Assembly: GCF_014640535.1 (NCBI RefSeq)
Contig: NZ_BMHD01000001.1
Location: 1,304,214-1,368,213, forward strand
Length of the DNA: 64,000 nt
Direction: 5' to 3'
From: Cnuibacter physcomitrellae
GTDB lineage: Bacteria; Actinomycetota; Actinomycetes; Actinomycetales; Microbacteriaceae
Under the pieces are notes generated by a model that had not been told where the DNA came from, did not search any database, and worked only from the letters and a program-made list of their open reading frames with translations. Each line of letters begins with the position of its first letter. The first letter of the stretch is position 1. Both the position numbers and the translations under genes were made by a program. Shown here one piece after another: positions 17,295-26,990 of this stretch.

Positions 17295-19160
17295 TCACAC
17301 GAGGAGCTGGTGCTTGGCCAGGTCGCGGTAGAGCGTCACGGTCGACACCAGCTCCGAGTGCGTCCCGATGCCGACCACACGGCCGTGGTCGAGCACGACG
17401 ATGCGGTCGGAGTCGACCACGGTCGACAGCCGGTGGGCGATGACGACGAGCGTGCGGTCCTCGGCGACTGCGTCGATCGCCTCGCGCATCATCTGCTCGT
17501 TGACCCCGTCGAGGCTCGACGTCGACTCGTCGAGCAGCAGCACGGGAGGCGCCGCGAGGAGTGCCCGCGCGATCGCGAGCCGCTGCCGCTCACCGCCCGA
17601 GAGCATGACGCCGTCCTCCCCCACCGGGGCGTCGAGCCCGTCGGCCGAGCGGGAGAGGACCTCGCCGAGGTTGACCGCCTGCAGCACCCGGACGCAGTCG
17701 TCGTCGGAGGCGGTGGGCGAGCCGAGGAGGAGGTTCTGGCGGATGCTCCCGGCGAGCACGGGCGCATCCTGCTCGACGTAGCCGATCTGCGAGCGCAGCT
17801 CGGTGCGGTCGAGCGACCGCACGTCCACTCCGGCGAACCTCACGGCGCCGCCCTGCGGGTCGTAGAAGCGCTCGATGAGGGCCAGGACGGTCGACTTGCC
17901 GGCACCGGAGGGTCCGACGATGGCTGTGCGGCGGCCGCGCTCGGCGACGAACGAGACGCCGTGGAGCACGCCGGTCTCAATGTGCTCCTCGACCGGGTCC
18001 TGGTCGTCGGACGCGCCGCGGGTGCTGCGCTCGTCGTAGGCGAACACCACGTCGTCGAACTCGATGGCGGGTGTGCCGGGCGTCGAGGCCCCCGCCGCCG
18101 GGAGCGCGACGAGCGGAGCGAGGGCGCGGTCGTCCTGACCCTCCGAGGGCAGGTCGACGATCTCCTGGATGCGCCCCAGCGCTCCCAGCGCCTGGTTCAC
18201 GGAGTTGATGGCCCCGAACGCCTGACCCAGCGGCATGATCATCATGAACAGGAACAGGATGAACGACACCAGGCTGGCGACCGTGATCGCCCCGGAGGCG
18301 ACGCGGTAGCCGCCCACCCCGAGCACCACGAGGAACGACACCTGCAGCGCGATGAAGGAGATCGGCACCACGAGCGCCGAGATCTTCGCGACCGCGACAC
18401 CGGCGGTCCAGGCGCCCTGCGCATCCTTCTCGACCGCGGCGATCTCGCGGTCCGTGGCGTTCGCGGCGCGGACGGTGCGGATGGCTCCGATCACGCGCTC
18501 GACGGACGCGGCGAGGTCGCCGACCTTCTCCTGCTGCCGGCGGCTCGCCGCCCGCAGACGACCGCTGATGAGCACGACGGTGACCACCGCGACGGCCACG
18601 ACGAGCACGGTGAGCCCGAGCAGCACCGGGTCGATGAGCGCCATGGCGATGAGGGCGCCGACGAACACGAGCACACCGCCCACCGCATCCACGAGGCCCT
18701 GCGTGATGACGGCGTAGAGGAGCGTGGTGTCGCTGCCGACGCGCGAGACGAGGTCGCCGGTCCGGCGCATGTCGAACTCCGCGATCGGCAGGCGCAGCAT
18801 CCGTCTGACGAGCTGTCGGCGAGCGGAGAGCACCACGGAGGTGCCGGTCCGCTGCAGCAGGTAGTGCTGGAACCCGTTGACGAGGCCGGAGAGGACGACG
18901 AGGCCGATGAGCGCCCACACGATCCAGCCGAGCGGATCACCGTTCTCGACGACGGTGATCACCTGGCTGACGAGCAGCGGCTGCCCGAGGCTCGCGCCCG
19001 CGCCGAGGATGCTCAGCGCGATGACGACGGCGAGCGCCCTCTTGTGCTCGAGGAGGAACGGCAGCAGCTGCGAGAAGCGGGCCCGTGGCCCGTCGTCGGG
19101 CGTGCGGCGGGCGAAGGGACTGCGCGAGCGCGGGGCCCGCTCGGCGGTGGATGTCGACAT
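17295..19160 (-). CDS. ABC exporter, fused membrane and ATPase domains (MsbA/LmrA-like)
   Basis: Half-transporter of 621 residues that would act as a homodimer or with a partner. Six transmembrane segments fill about residues 35-330, and the nucleotide-binding domain follows with Walker A GPSGAGKST, Q-loop YVEQDAPVL, signature LSGGERQRLAIARAL and Walker B VLLLDESTSSLD. An acidic linker joins the domains. The substrate is unknown; lipids or drugs are typical. The start is preceded by AGGAG and TAGCCT on the minus strand. It converges with the YtrA-type permease gene. Confidence 0.9.
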   Translation of the reverse strand: MSTSTAERAPRSRSPFARRTPDDGPRARFSQLLPFLLEHKRALAVVIALSILGAGASLGQPLLVSQVITVVENGDPLGWIVWALIGLVVLSGLVNGFQHYLLQRTGTSVVLSARRQLVRRMLRLPIAEFDMRRTGDLVSRVGSDTTLLYAVITQGLVDAVGGVLVFVGALIAMALIDPVLLGLTVLVVAVAVVTVVLISGRLRAASRRQQEKVGDLAASVERVIGAIRTVRAANATDREIAAVEKDAQGAWTAGVAVAKISALVVPISFIALQVSFLVVLGVGGYRVASGAITVASLVSFILFLFMMIMPLGQAFGAINSVNQALGALGRIQEIVDLPSEGQDDRALAPLVALPAAGASTPGTPAIEFDDVVFAYDERSTRGASDDQDPVEEHIETGVLHGVSFVAERGRRTAIVGPSGAGKSTVLALIERFYDPQGGAVRFAGVDVRSLDRTELRSQIGYVEQDAPVLAGSIRQNLLLGSPTASDDDCVRVLQAVNLGEVLSRSADGLDAPVGEDGVMLSGGERQRLAIARALLAAPPVLLLDESTSSLDGVNEQMMREAIDAVAEDRTLVVIAHRLSTVVDSDRIVVLDHGRVVGIGTHSELVSTVTLYRDLAKHQLLV

Positions 19161-19217
19161 GCTGCTCCTAGGCTAACGCCGCTGATCCCGTGTGTCCGCC
19201 GTGCTCATCCATGCCGA

Positions 19218-19250
19218 AGCCCCGCCGGACGCGAGGCGTGCGACGGGGCT
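19218..19250 (-). terminator. Possible terminator after the MFS gene
   Basis: AGCCCCG pairs with CGGGGCT across a 19-nt loop, 26 bp beyond the MFS stop codon. There is no T-run, so this is weak. Confidence 0.35.
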
Positions 19251-19275
19251 CCGAGGAGGCATCGGAAGGGGCCGG

Positions 19276-20625
19276 CTACGACTGGTAGTCGACGTCGCGG
19301 GTGTCCTTCGAGATGTACAGCGCGGCGAGGGTGATGAGGCCCATCAGGCTGAGGTAGTTGCCGACGAGCGCGGTGCTGCCGTTCGCCGCCTGCCAGAGGG
19401 CCACGGCGATGAACGGAGCGACCGCGGCACCGAGGATGCTCGCGACGTTGTACGAGATCGCGGATCCGGTGTAACGCACGTTCGTCGGGAAGAGCTCGGG
19501 CAGCACCGACCCCATCGGCCCGAAGGTCAGACCCATGAGCGTGAAGCCGATCACCAGGAGGGCCATGGTGCCGACGAAGCCCGCCGAGAACAGCGGCACG
19601 AACAGCAGACCGAACGCGACGATGCCGACGGTGGTCCAGAACAGGGTGTTGCGACGGCCGAAGCGCTCGGCGAGCGGACCGGCGATCAGGGTGAAGATGC
19701 CGAAGAACACGCAGCCCACGACGAGCATGATGAGGAAGTCGTTGCGCGAGTATCCGAGCCCCGGCACGGCCGCATCCGTCTTCGCCGTGCCGTACGTGAG
19801 CGTGAACGTGGTCATCAGGTAGAACAGCACGTACGTGGCGAGCATGATGAACGTGCCCAGGATGAGCGGACGCCAGCTGGTCTTGAACACCGACGCCAGC
19901 GGGACCTTCGCGACCTCGCCCTTCTCGACGACCTTCTGGAAGGCGGGCGTCTCGACGAGGCGGAAGCGCACGTAGAGGCCGACGATGACGAGGACCGCCG
20001 AGACGAGGAACGGCACGCGCCATCCCCACGCCTGGAAGTGCTCGGCGTCGAGCGTCGTCGAGAGCACCAGGAACACGACGTTCGCGATGATGAAGCCGAT
20101 CGGGGCGCCCAGCTGCGGGAACGTGCCGTAGATCGCGCGGCGGCCCTTCGGGGCGTTCTCGGTCGCCAGCAGCGCCGCGCCGCTCCACTCGCCGCCGAGG
20201 CCGAGGCCCTGGCAGAAGCGCAGCACCACGAGGATCGCGGGGGCCGCGAACTGCCACCCCGGGACCTGCGCGGTGGGCAGGCAGCCGATCAGCACCGTGG
20301 CGACGCCCATCGTCAGCAGCGAGGCGACGAGGGTCCGCTTCCGTCCGATCCGGTCACCGAAGTGGCCGAAGAGGATCGAGCCGATCGGTCGTGCGACGAA
20401 GGCGGCGCCGAACGCCGCGAACGACGACAGGAGCGCCGTCGTGGGGTCGGTGTTCGGGAAGAACAGCGCCGGGAAGACGAGGACGGCCGCGGTGGCGTAG
20501 ACGTAGAAGTCGTAGAACTCGATCGAGGTGCCGATGAGGCTGGCCAGGATCACGCGGCCGCGGGTGTTCACGGGTGCGGCCTCGGCCACGGCGGCGGTGG
20601 GATCGTCGATGGTGGGGGTGGACAT
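19276..20625 (-). CDS. MFS transporter, metabolite:H+ symporter (MHS) family
   Basis: Proton-coupled uptake of a small metabolite; MHS members carry shikimate, alpha-ketoglutarate, proline/betaine or dicarboxylates. The 449 residues have 12 predicted helices. LIGTSIEFYDFYVYATAA opens the first helix as in ShiA/KgtP, and FGHFGDRIGRKRTL is the loop 2-3 MFS motif. The ATG (MSTPTIDD) is preferred; GTG five codons upstream is possible. The gene is divergent from ribokinase. Substrate not determinable. Confidence 0.85.
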   Translation of the reverse strand: MSTPTIDDPTAAVAEAAPVNTRGRVILASLIGTSIEFYDFYVYATAAVLVFPALFFPNTDPTTALLSSFAAFGAAFVARPIGSILFGHFGDRIGRKRTLVASLLTMGVATVLIGCLPTAQVPGWQFAAPAILVVLRFCQGLGLGGEWSGAALLATENAPKGRRAIYGTFPQLGAPIGFIIANVVFLVLSTTLDAEHFQAWGWRVPFLVSAVLVIVGLYVRFRLVETPAFQKVVEKGEVAKVPLASVFKTSWRPLILGTFIMLATYVLFYLMTTFTLTYGTAKTDAAVPGLGYSRNDFLIMLVVGCVFFGIFTLIAGPLAERFGRRNTLFWTTVGIVAFGLLFVPLFSAGFVGTMALLVIGFTLMGLTFGPMGSVLPELFPTNVRYTGSAISYNVASILGAAVAPFIAVALWQAANGSTALVGNYLSLMGLITLAALYISKDTRDVDYQS

Positions 20626-20796
20626 GCAGGGGGCTTTCACGCGAGAGGAGAGGCGTAGGAGACGAGCACGCCGGTCTGGCGCTGCGGGTGCCGACGGTGG
20701 CGGAAGAAGGGCGAGGATCGCTCGCGACCTGAAAGTCTACGCCCGATCATGGGATGCTGTGACGCGGGTCGCACCGAGCTAGGGAGCAATCAGGGC

Positions 20797-21609
20797 ATGG
20801 GTAGGGTCATCGTCGTCGGGTCGTTGAACATCGACGCCATCGTGCACGTGGAGCGGCATCCGTCGCCCGGGGAGACGCTGCTCGGCAGCGACCTCGAGAC
20901 CCGCTTCGGCGGCAAGGGGGCCAATCAGGCGGTCGCGGCGGCGCGAGCCGGCGCGAGGGTGTCGATGATCGGTCGCGTGGGCGACGACGCCCAGGGCGAC
21001 GAGTACCTCCGGCGGCTCGAGTCCTTCAAGATCGACACCTCCTTCTGCCGCCGCTCGACCGGCGTCTCCACCGGTCACGCCGCGATCGCCGTGGCCGCCG
21101 ACGGGGAGAACACGATCATCGTCTCGCCCGGCGCCAACGGCAGGGTGAGCGTGGGCGACCTCGCGCCGCTGTCGTCCCTCACCGCCGACGACGTGGTGCT
21201 CGCCTCGCTGGAGGTGCCGCTCGACGTCGTCGAGGAGGCGACGCGCCGCGCGTCCGCCGCCGGCGCCCGGGTCGTCCTCAACCTCGCGCCGTACGCCTCG
21301 CTCGACCCCGAGGTCCTCGACCTCGCCGACCCGGTCGTGGTGAACCAGCACGAGGCCGAGCTGCTCGCCGCCGACGGACGCTCCCCGCGCTCGGTGCTCG
21401 TCACCTCCGGATCGGCGGGGTCGCGCTGGGGCGACGACGAGGTCCCGGCCACGCGCGCGGACGAGGTGATCGACACCACGGGAGCCGGCGACACCTACTG
21501 CGGCACGCTCGCGGCCGGGCTCGCCGCCGGGCTCTCGCCGCACGACGCGATGGAGGCGGCCAGCTCCGCCGCCGCGCTCAGCGTGGGCTGGCAGGGCGCG
21601 CAGCCCTAG
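20797..21609 (+). CDS. rbsK: Ribokinase (PfkB family)
   Basis: Phosphorylates ribose, or a related sugar, with ATP. The 270 residues start with VVGSLNIDAIV and contain FGGKGANQAVAAARAGA (sugar binding) and DTTGAGDTYCG (anion hole with the catalytic Asp), the two PfkB signatures. At 270 residues it is somewhat shorter than typical RbsK (about 300). AGGGAG lies about 10 nt before the ATG. It stands alone; ribose-1-phosphate and deoxyribose-1-phosphate from nucleoside breakdown are not its substrates, so a direct link to the nucleoside operon is not implied. Confidence 0.85.
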   Translation: MGRVIVVGSLNIDAIVHVERHPSPGETLLGSDLETRFGGKGANQAVAAARAGARVSMIGRVGDDAQGDEYLRRLESFKIDTSFCRRSTGVSTGHAAIAVAADGENTIIVSPGANGRVSVGDLAPLSSLTADDVVLASLEVPLDVVEEATRRASAAGARVVLNLAPYASLDPEVLDLADPVVVNQHEAELLAADGRSPRSVLVTSGSAGSRWGDDEVPATRADEVIDTTGAGDTYCGTLAAGLAAGLSPHDAMEAASSAAALSVGWQGAQP

Positions 21610-21631
21610 GCTGCCGCCCGCGGACGGGACG

Positions 21632-21688
21632 CCGCGGCCCGCCGAGGGGCCGCGGCCCGTCGAGCCCCGCGGCCCGCCGAGGGGCCGC
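21632..21688. terminator. Two tandem GC-rich hairpins between rbsK and ribH (bidirectional)
   Basis: CCGCGGCCC-GCCGAG-GGGCCGCGG (21632-21655) is a perfect 9-bp stem. A second copy with a 7-bp stem and the identical loop GCCGAG follows at 21669-21688. Both lie between convergent genes, suiting termination in both directions, although neither has a T-run. Confidence 0.6.
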
Positions 21689-21702
21689 AGGCCGCTCGGC
21701 CG

Positions 21703-22209
21703 CTACCGCGCCGAGAACCCCGCCGGCACCCCGGCGCCGCGAGCGCCGAGGGCGCGCAGCGTCAGGGCGCTGTCGATGGCGGCCTGCGCCGCCTCGGCGC
21801 CGACGTCCTCCTTCGAGCCGGGCAGGCCGGCGCGGTCGAGGCCCTGCTGCTCGGTGTCGATCGTGAGGACGCCGAACCCGACCGGCTTCCCGGTCTGCAG
21901 GGTGACCTGCGTCAGGCCCGAGGTGGCCGCATCCGAGATGTAGTCGAAGTGCGGGGTCTCGCCGCGGAGGATCACGCCGAGGGCGACCACCGCATCCGCA
22001 CCGGCCTCGAGCGCGGCCTTGCAGACGACGGGCAGCTCGAAGCTGCCGGCCACCCGGATCTCGTCGTACTCGACGCCGGCCGCCTCGAGGGCGCGGCGGG
22101 CGCCCGCGTTGAGTCCGCCGAGGATCTCGTCGTGCCACGAGGCGCTGACGATCGTGATGCGCAGCCCTGCGCCGTCGAGGTTGAGGGTGGGTGCTCCGGA
22201 TCCGGCCAT
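21703..22209 (-). CDS. ribH: 6,7-dimethyl-8-ribityllumazine synthase
   Basis: Condenses the pyrimidine ribitylamine with 3,4-dihydroxy-2-butanone 4-phosphate to form lumazine. The 168 residues carry ITIVSASWHDEIL, the substrate-binding GSFELPVVCK, and GVILRGETPHFDYI with the conserved catalytic His. It is the last gene of ribD-ribE-ribBA-ribH, 27 bp after ribBA. Together with RibE it would form the lumazine/riboflavin synthase step. Confidence 0.95.
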   Translation of the reverse strand: MAGSGAPTLNLDGAGLRITIVSASWHDEILGGLNAGARRALEAAGVEYDEIRVAGSFELPVVCKAALEAGADAVVALGVILRGETPHFDYISDAATSGLTQVTLQTGKPVGFGVLTIDTEQQGLDRAGLPGSKEDVGAEAAQAAIDSALTLRALGARGAGVPAGFSAR

Positions 22210-22236
22210 GAGGCGTCCTTTCGTGGGGGGTGGTGC

Positions 22237-23462
<1,226 letters not shown>

Positions 23463-23466
<4 letters not shown>

Positions 23467-24095
23467 GAGAGCGTGCTCACCTCCGCGGGTGTGGTCGTGA
23501 ACTGCAGCAGGCGCTGCACGTGGCGGGCGAGGACGTCGGTCTCGACGTTCACCCGGTCGCCCACGGCGAGGGCGCCGAGGGTGGTGGCGGCGAGGGTCTC
23601 GGGGATGAGCGACACCTCGAACCAGTGCCCGCGGTCGTCCTGTCCCACCGCGGAGACGGTCAGGGAGACGCCGGCCACGGCGATCGAGCCCTGCTGCACG
23701 ACGAGCGGCGCGAGATCGGCGGCGAGGGTGAAGCGGAGCACGCTCCAGGCCTCCCCCGGGGTCACCGACAGCACCTCGGCCACCCCGTCGACGTGACCCT
23801 GCACGATGTGCCCGCCGAGACGGCCGTGCACGGGTGCGGCGCGTTCGAGGTTGACCCGCTGCCCCTCGGCGAGGCCGCCGATGGTCGACATGGCGAGGGT
23901 CTGCAGCATGACGTCGGCCGTGAAGGCGTCGTCGGTGCGGTCGACCACGGTGAGGCACACGCCCGAGACCGAGATCGAGTCGCCGTGGGAGGCGTCGCTC
24001 ACGGCGAGCGGGGCGCGCACGGTCAGTCGCGCCGCGTCGGCGGTGCGCTCGAGGGCGAGGACCTCGCCCAGCTCTTCGATGATGCCGGTGAACAT
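23463..24095 (-). CDS. ribE: Riboflavin synthase, alpha subunit
   Basis: Dismutates two lumazine molecules to riboflavin. The 210 residues are the usual two lumazine-binding repeats: MFTGIIEELGEV at the N-terminus and GHIVQGHVDGVAEV opening the second half. The ATG giving MFTGII, the family's invariant start, is preferred over a GTG one codon earlier. It overlaps the ribD stop by one base and the ribBA start by 4 bp. Confidence 0.95.
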
Positions 24096-25171
24096 CACAG
24101 CTCCTTCGTGGTGGTCGTGGTCGTGGTGTCGACGAGGTGCGGGTCGGTGTCGGATGCGCGGGGCCGCGCCACGAGACGGAGGTCGTCCCCGAGGAGGTCG
24201 ACCGAGGTGAGCCGCAGCCGCCTCTGCCGGTCGATCGTCGGGACGCCCAGATCGCCGAGGGCCACGACGGGTCCGCCGAGCAGGGTGGGCGCGACGTACG
24301 CGACGATCTCGTCGGCCAGCCCCGCCCGCAGGAACGCGCTCGCGAGCGTCGGGCCGCCCTCGACGAAGACGCTCCGCACGCCGTCGTCGAAGAGCGAGGC
24401 GAGCACCGCGCCGAGATCATGGGTGGCGTGGACGCGCAGCGGATGCGGGTGGCGGCGCACGGCGGCGCCGGGCGGGACGGGGCGGGTGCCGATCACGACC
24501 GGGACCGGCTGGTGCTCGAGGAGCCCGCGGGCCGACCGGGCGGTGAGCGCCGGGTCGTCGGCGAGGACCGTGCCCGTGCCGACGACGATGGCGTCGTGCT
24601 CGCTGCGGCGGCGGTGGACGTCGTCGCGGGCGGCCGGTCCGGTGATCCACCGGCTCGATCCGTCGGCGGCGGCGGCGCGACCGTCGAGGCTCGACGCCCA
24701 CTTGACCGTGACGAACGGACGCCGGAGGCGCATCGCCGTCAGCCAGGGCCGGATCGCCTCCTCGGCCTCGTCGCGCAGCAGTCCGCTCTCGACGTCGAGC
24801 CCGGCCGCGCGCATCCGCTCGCCGCCCCCCGCGGAGGCCTCCCCGGGATCGGGGACGGCGTAGAGCACACGGGAGACACCCGCGTCGATGAGCGCCTGGC
24901 TGCACGGGCCCGTCCGTCCGTGGTGGTTGCAGGGCTCGAGGGTCACGACGGCCGTGGCGCCGCGGGCGTCGGCGGACTCGGCGAGATGCGACAGCGCGTC
25001 GACCTCGGCGTGCGGCGTCCCGGCGCCGTGATGCCAGCCCTCGGCGAGCACCCGCCCGTCGGGGGCGAGGAGGACGCAGCCCACCTGCGGGTTCACCCCG
25101 GCGCGCGGGCCGAGCAGCGCGAGCTCGAGAGCGCGTCGCATCGCCGCCGTCTCAGGGGCTGTCGCTGTCAT
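24095..25171 (-). CDS. ribD: Bifunctional riboflavin biosynthesis deaminase/reductase
   Basis: Performs the second and third steps after GTP cyclohydrolase. The N-terminal deaminase domain has the zinc ligands and catalytic Glu in HAEVDAL and PCNHHGRTGPC. The C-terminal reductase domain has FVTVKWASSLDGR and FVEGGPTLASAF. Length is 358 residues from the ATG giving MTATAPETAA. The frame is open upstream only because it reads through the riboswitch leader. It is the first gene of the operon under FMN control. Confidence 0.95.
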   Translation of the reverse strand: MTATAPETAAMRRALELALLGPRAGVNPQVGCVLLAPDGRVLAEGWHHGAGTPHAEVDALSHLAESADARGATAVVTLEPCNHHGRTGPCSQALIDAGVSRVLYAVPDPGEASAGGGERMRAAGLDVESGLLRDEAEEAIRPWLTAMRLRRPFVTVKWASSLDGRAAAADGSSRWITGPAARDDVHRRRSEHDAIVVGTGTVLADDPALTARSARGLLEHQPVPVVIGTRPVPPGAAVRRHPHPLRVHATHDLGAVLASLFDDGVRSVFVEGGPTLASAFLRAGLADEIVAYVAPTLLGGPVVALGDLGVPTIDRQRRLRLTSVDLLGDDLRLVARPRASDTDPHLVDTTTTTTTKEL

Positions 25172-25176
25172 CCGGT

Positions 25177-25191
25177 CCTCGTTCGTCGAGG
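25177..25191 (-). promoter_or_regulatory. Small hairpin next to the ribD start codon
   Basis: CCTCG-5 nt-CGAGG, ending 5 nt before the ribD ATG and covering the place where a ribosome-binding site is expected. It could be the sequestering element of a translational FMN switch. Confidence 0.4.
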
Positions 25192-25248
25192 TGCCCGGGG
25201 TGCGCGTGCGAACGCCTGCGGACGGCTCGCGCCGACCCGCTGTGCTTC

Positions 25249-25388
25249 CTCTCATCCGGACTCGACGCCAGCCTTGCGGCTGCGCCATCACCGTCGGTCC
25301 TGGAGTTCCACCAGGTCAACCGCCGCCCTCCTGGGAGGACCGCGGGTCGCGGACTGTCACCGCCGGTTCAGAATCTCACTGACCCCGG
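25249..25388 (-). promoter_or_regulatory. FMN riboswitch (RFN element)
   Basis: Reading the minus strand, the leader contains the conserved RFN blocks in order: GGGGTCAGTGAGATTC, GAACCGGCGGT, AGTCCGCGACCCGCG, GGCGGTTGACC, GGTGGAACTCC, ACCGACGGTGATG and GTCCGGATGAGAGG. It binds FMN and lowers expression of the riboflavin operon. About 77 nt separate it from the ribD ATG. No canonical T-run terminator is seen, so translational control (or Rho) is more likely than intrinsic termination. Confidence 0.95.
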
Positions 25389-25512
25389 AGCACGTGTGCT
25401 TGCTTCTGTCTTAGCACAACGCAGGACGGTCGTGCTTTCATTCCCAGGTCGTCGCGACCCGGTTCGTCATCTGCCGTGGCGACGGAGGATCACGCCGCGC
25501 GGCGACGGACGA

Positions 25513-26271
25513 TCACGCCGCGTCGGCGGACGCGGGGAGGTGGAGCCGCTCCGGCCCACGGCCGAGCCGGCTCGAGATGCCCCAGACGGTGACGTTCACC
25601 AGCGCCTCGACGACGATGCCGGTCGACATCTTCGACACGCCCTCCTCGCGCTCCACGAAGGTGATCGGGAACTCGCCCATCTTCGCGCCCGAGCGCTCGA
25701 ACTTCCACGCCAGCTCGACCTGGAAGCCGTAGCCGGAGGAGTTCACCGACGAGAAGTCCATGGCGCGCAGCGCCGAGGCGCGGAAGCCGCGGTAGCCGCT
25801 GGTGAGGTCGTGCAGCTTCGAGCCCAGCATGATGCGCGAGTAGAACGTGCCGGTCCGCGAGATGGCCTTGCGGTAGGCGGGCCAGTTCCGGATGACGCCG
25901 CCGGGGATCCAGCGTGTGCCGATGGCGACGTCGCAGCCGGCGTCGAGCAGGGCGAGCAGCCTCGGGAGCTCCTCCGGCTGGTGCGAGCCGTCGGCGTCCA
26001 TCTCGATGATGTAGTCGTAATCGTTATCCAACGCCCAGCTGAATCCCGCGGCGTAGGCCCGGCCGAGACCGTTCTTCTCAGTACGATGAAGCACGTGGAT
26101 TCGCTGGTCCGCCTCCGCGAGGCGATCGATGAGGTGGCCGGTGCCATCGGGCGAGTTGTCGTCGACCACCAGGACATCGATGGTGTCGTCGGTGGCGCGG
26201 ATCCTGTCCAGTACGCTCTCGATCGACCCGATCTCGTTGTACGTCGGGATGACGACAATGGCTCTCGGCAT
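25513..26271 (-). CDS. ppm1: Polyprenol monophosphomannose synthase (GT2)
   Basis: Transfers mannose from GDP-mannose to polyprenyl phosphate at the inner membrane face, giving the donor for lipoglycan and protein mannosylation outside the cell. The 252-residue GT2 domain has VVIPTYNE, VVDDNSPDGTG, the metal site EMDADGSHQPEEL and FVEREEGVSKMS. No Lnt-like membrane domain is fused, unlike some mycobacterial relatives. It is divergent from a GtrA-type membrane protein, a frequent partner of polyprenyl-sugar enzymes. Confidence 0.9.
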   Translation of the reverse strand: MPRAIVVIPTYNEIGSIESVLDRIRATDDTIDVLVVDDNSPDGTGHLIDRLAEADQRIHVLHRTEKNGLGRAYAAGFSWALDNDYDYIIEMDADGSHQPEELPRLLALLDAGCDVAIGTRWIPGGVIRNWPAYRKAISRTGTFYSRIMLGSKLHDLTSGYRGFRASALRAMDFSSVNSSGYGFQVELAWKFERSGAKMGEFPITFVEREEGVSKMSTGIVVEALVNVTVWGISSRLGRGPERLHLPASADAA

Positions 26272-26467
26272 CGTTCTCTCAATCCATCAAGGCGCCTCAG
26301 GGGGCAGTCAGGGCACCGCGGGGGCGGCGACGCTCGAAAGCATATCCATGCTCTCTGATCGTTCTCCCCAGTTATGCTCAGCATCGTCTTGAAGGATACG
26401 GGAGGTTCCCTTCGGGCCAGATCGCACTCCGCGCGCGTCACCACGCGGCAGAAACGGCAGTCACCAC
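26272..26467. promoter_or_regulatory. Divergent intergenic region between ppm1 and gtrA
   Basis: About 196 bp, lower in GC than the flanks. TATGCT on the minus strand (around 26338-26343) could be a -10 for ppm1. I see no long palindrome, repeat or small gene here. Confidence 0.35.
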
Positions 26468-26974
26468 ATGAGCATCAGTCCCACGAGTCAGTCGCGCTTC
26501 CGCGTGCTCCTCATGGAGTTCATCCGGTTCGGCCTCGTGGGAGGCGTCGGGTTCATCGTCGACGTCGGCGTCTTCAACCTGCTGCGCGTCACGGTCCTCG
26601 ACCCCTCGCACGTGCACGGCGGTCCGGTCTACGCCAAGCTCATCTCCACCGCGCTGGCGATCGCGATCAACTGGCTGGGCAACCGCTTCTGGACCTTCCG
26701 CGACCGACGCCGCACCGACGTCCTCCGCGAGAGCGTCGAGTTCGTCATCGTCAGCGTCGCCGGCATGGGCATCCCGCTGCTGTGCCTCTGGGTGTCGCAC
26801 TACGTCATGGGGATGACCAGCCTGTGGGCCGACAACATCTCCTCGAACGTCATCGGCCTCGGTCTCGGGGCGATCTTCCGCTTCGTCCTCTACCGCGTGT
26901 GGGTCTTCGGCGAGGCTCGGGTCCGCCCGCCCGCCGCCGTCGACACCGCGGGCAAGACCACCTCGCTCTCCTGA
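26468..26974 (+). CDS. GtrA-family membrane protein
   Basis: Small four-helix membrane protein of 168 residues, of the family involved in flipping or handling polyprenyl-phosphate-linked sugars. FIRFGLVGGVGFIVDVGVFNLL is the characteristic first helix region, NWLGNRFWTF marks the second, and ISSNVIGLGLGAIFRFVLYRVWVF closes the domain. Next to Ppm1 a role with polyprenyl-phosphomannose is plausible but inferred. Confidence 0.87.
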   Translation: MSISPTSQSRFRVLLMEFIRFGLVGGVGFIVDVGVFNLLRVTVLDPSHVHGGPVYAKLISTALAIAINWLGNRFWTFRDRRRTDVLRESVEFVIVSVAGMGIPLLCLWVSHYVMGMTSLWADNISSNVIGLGLGAIFRFVLYRVWVFGEARVRPPAAVDTAGKTTSLS

Positions 26975-26990
26975 CCGGAGGGGGCGTCCG

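Noticed and set aside
25172-25291. An N-terminal extension of ribD into the leader
   Set aside because: The extension reads through the FMN riboswitch expression platform.
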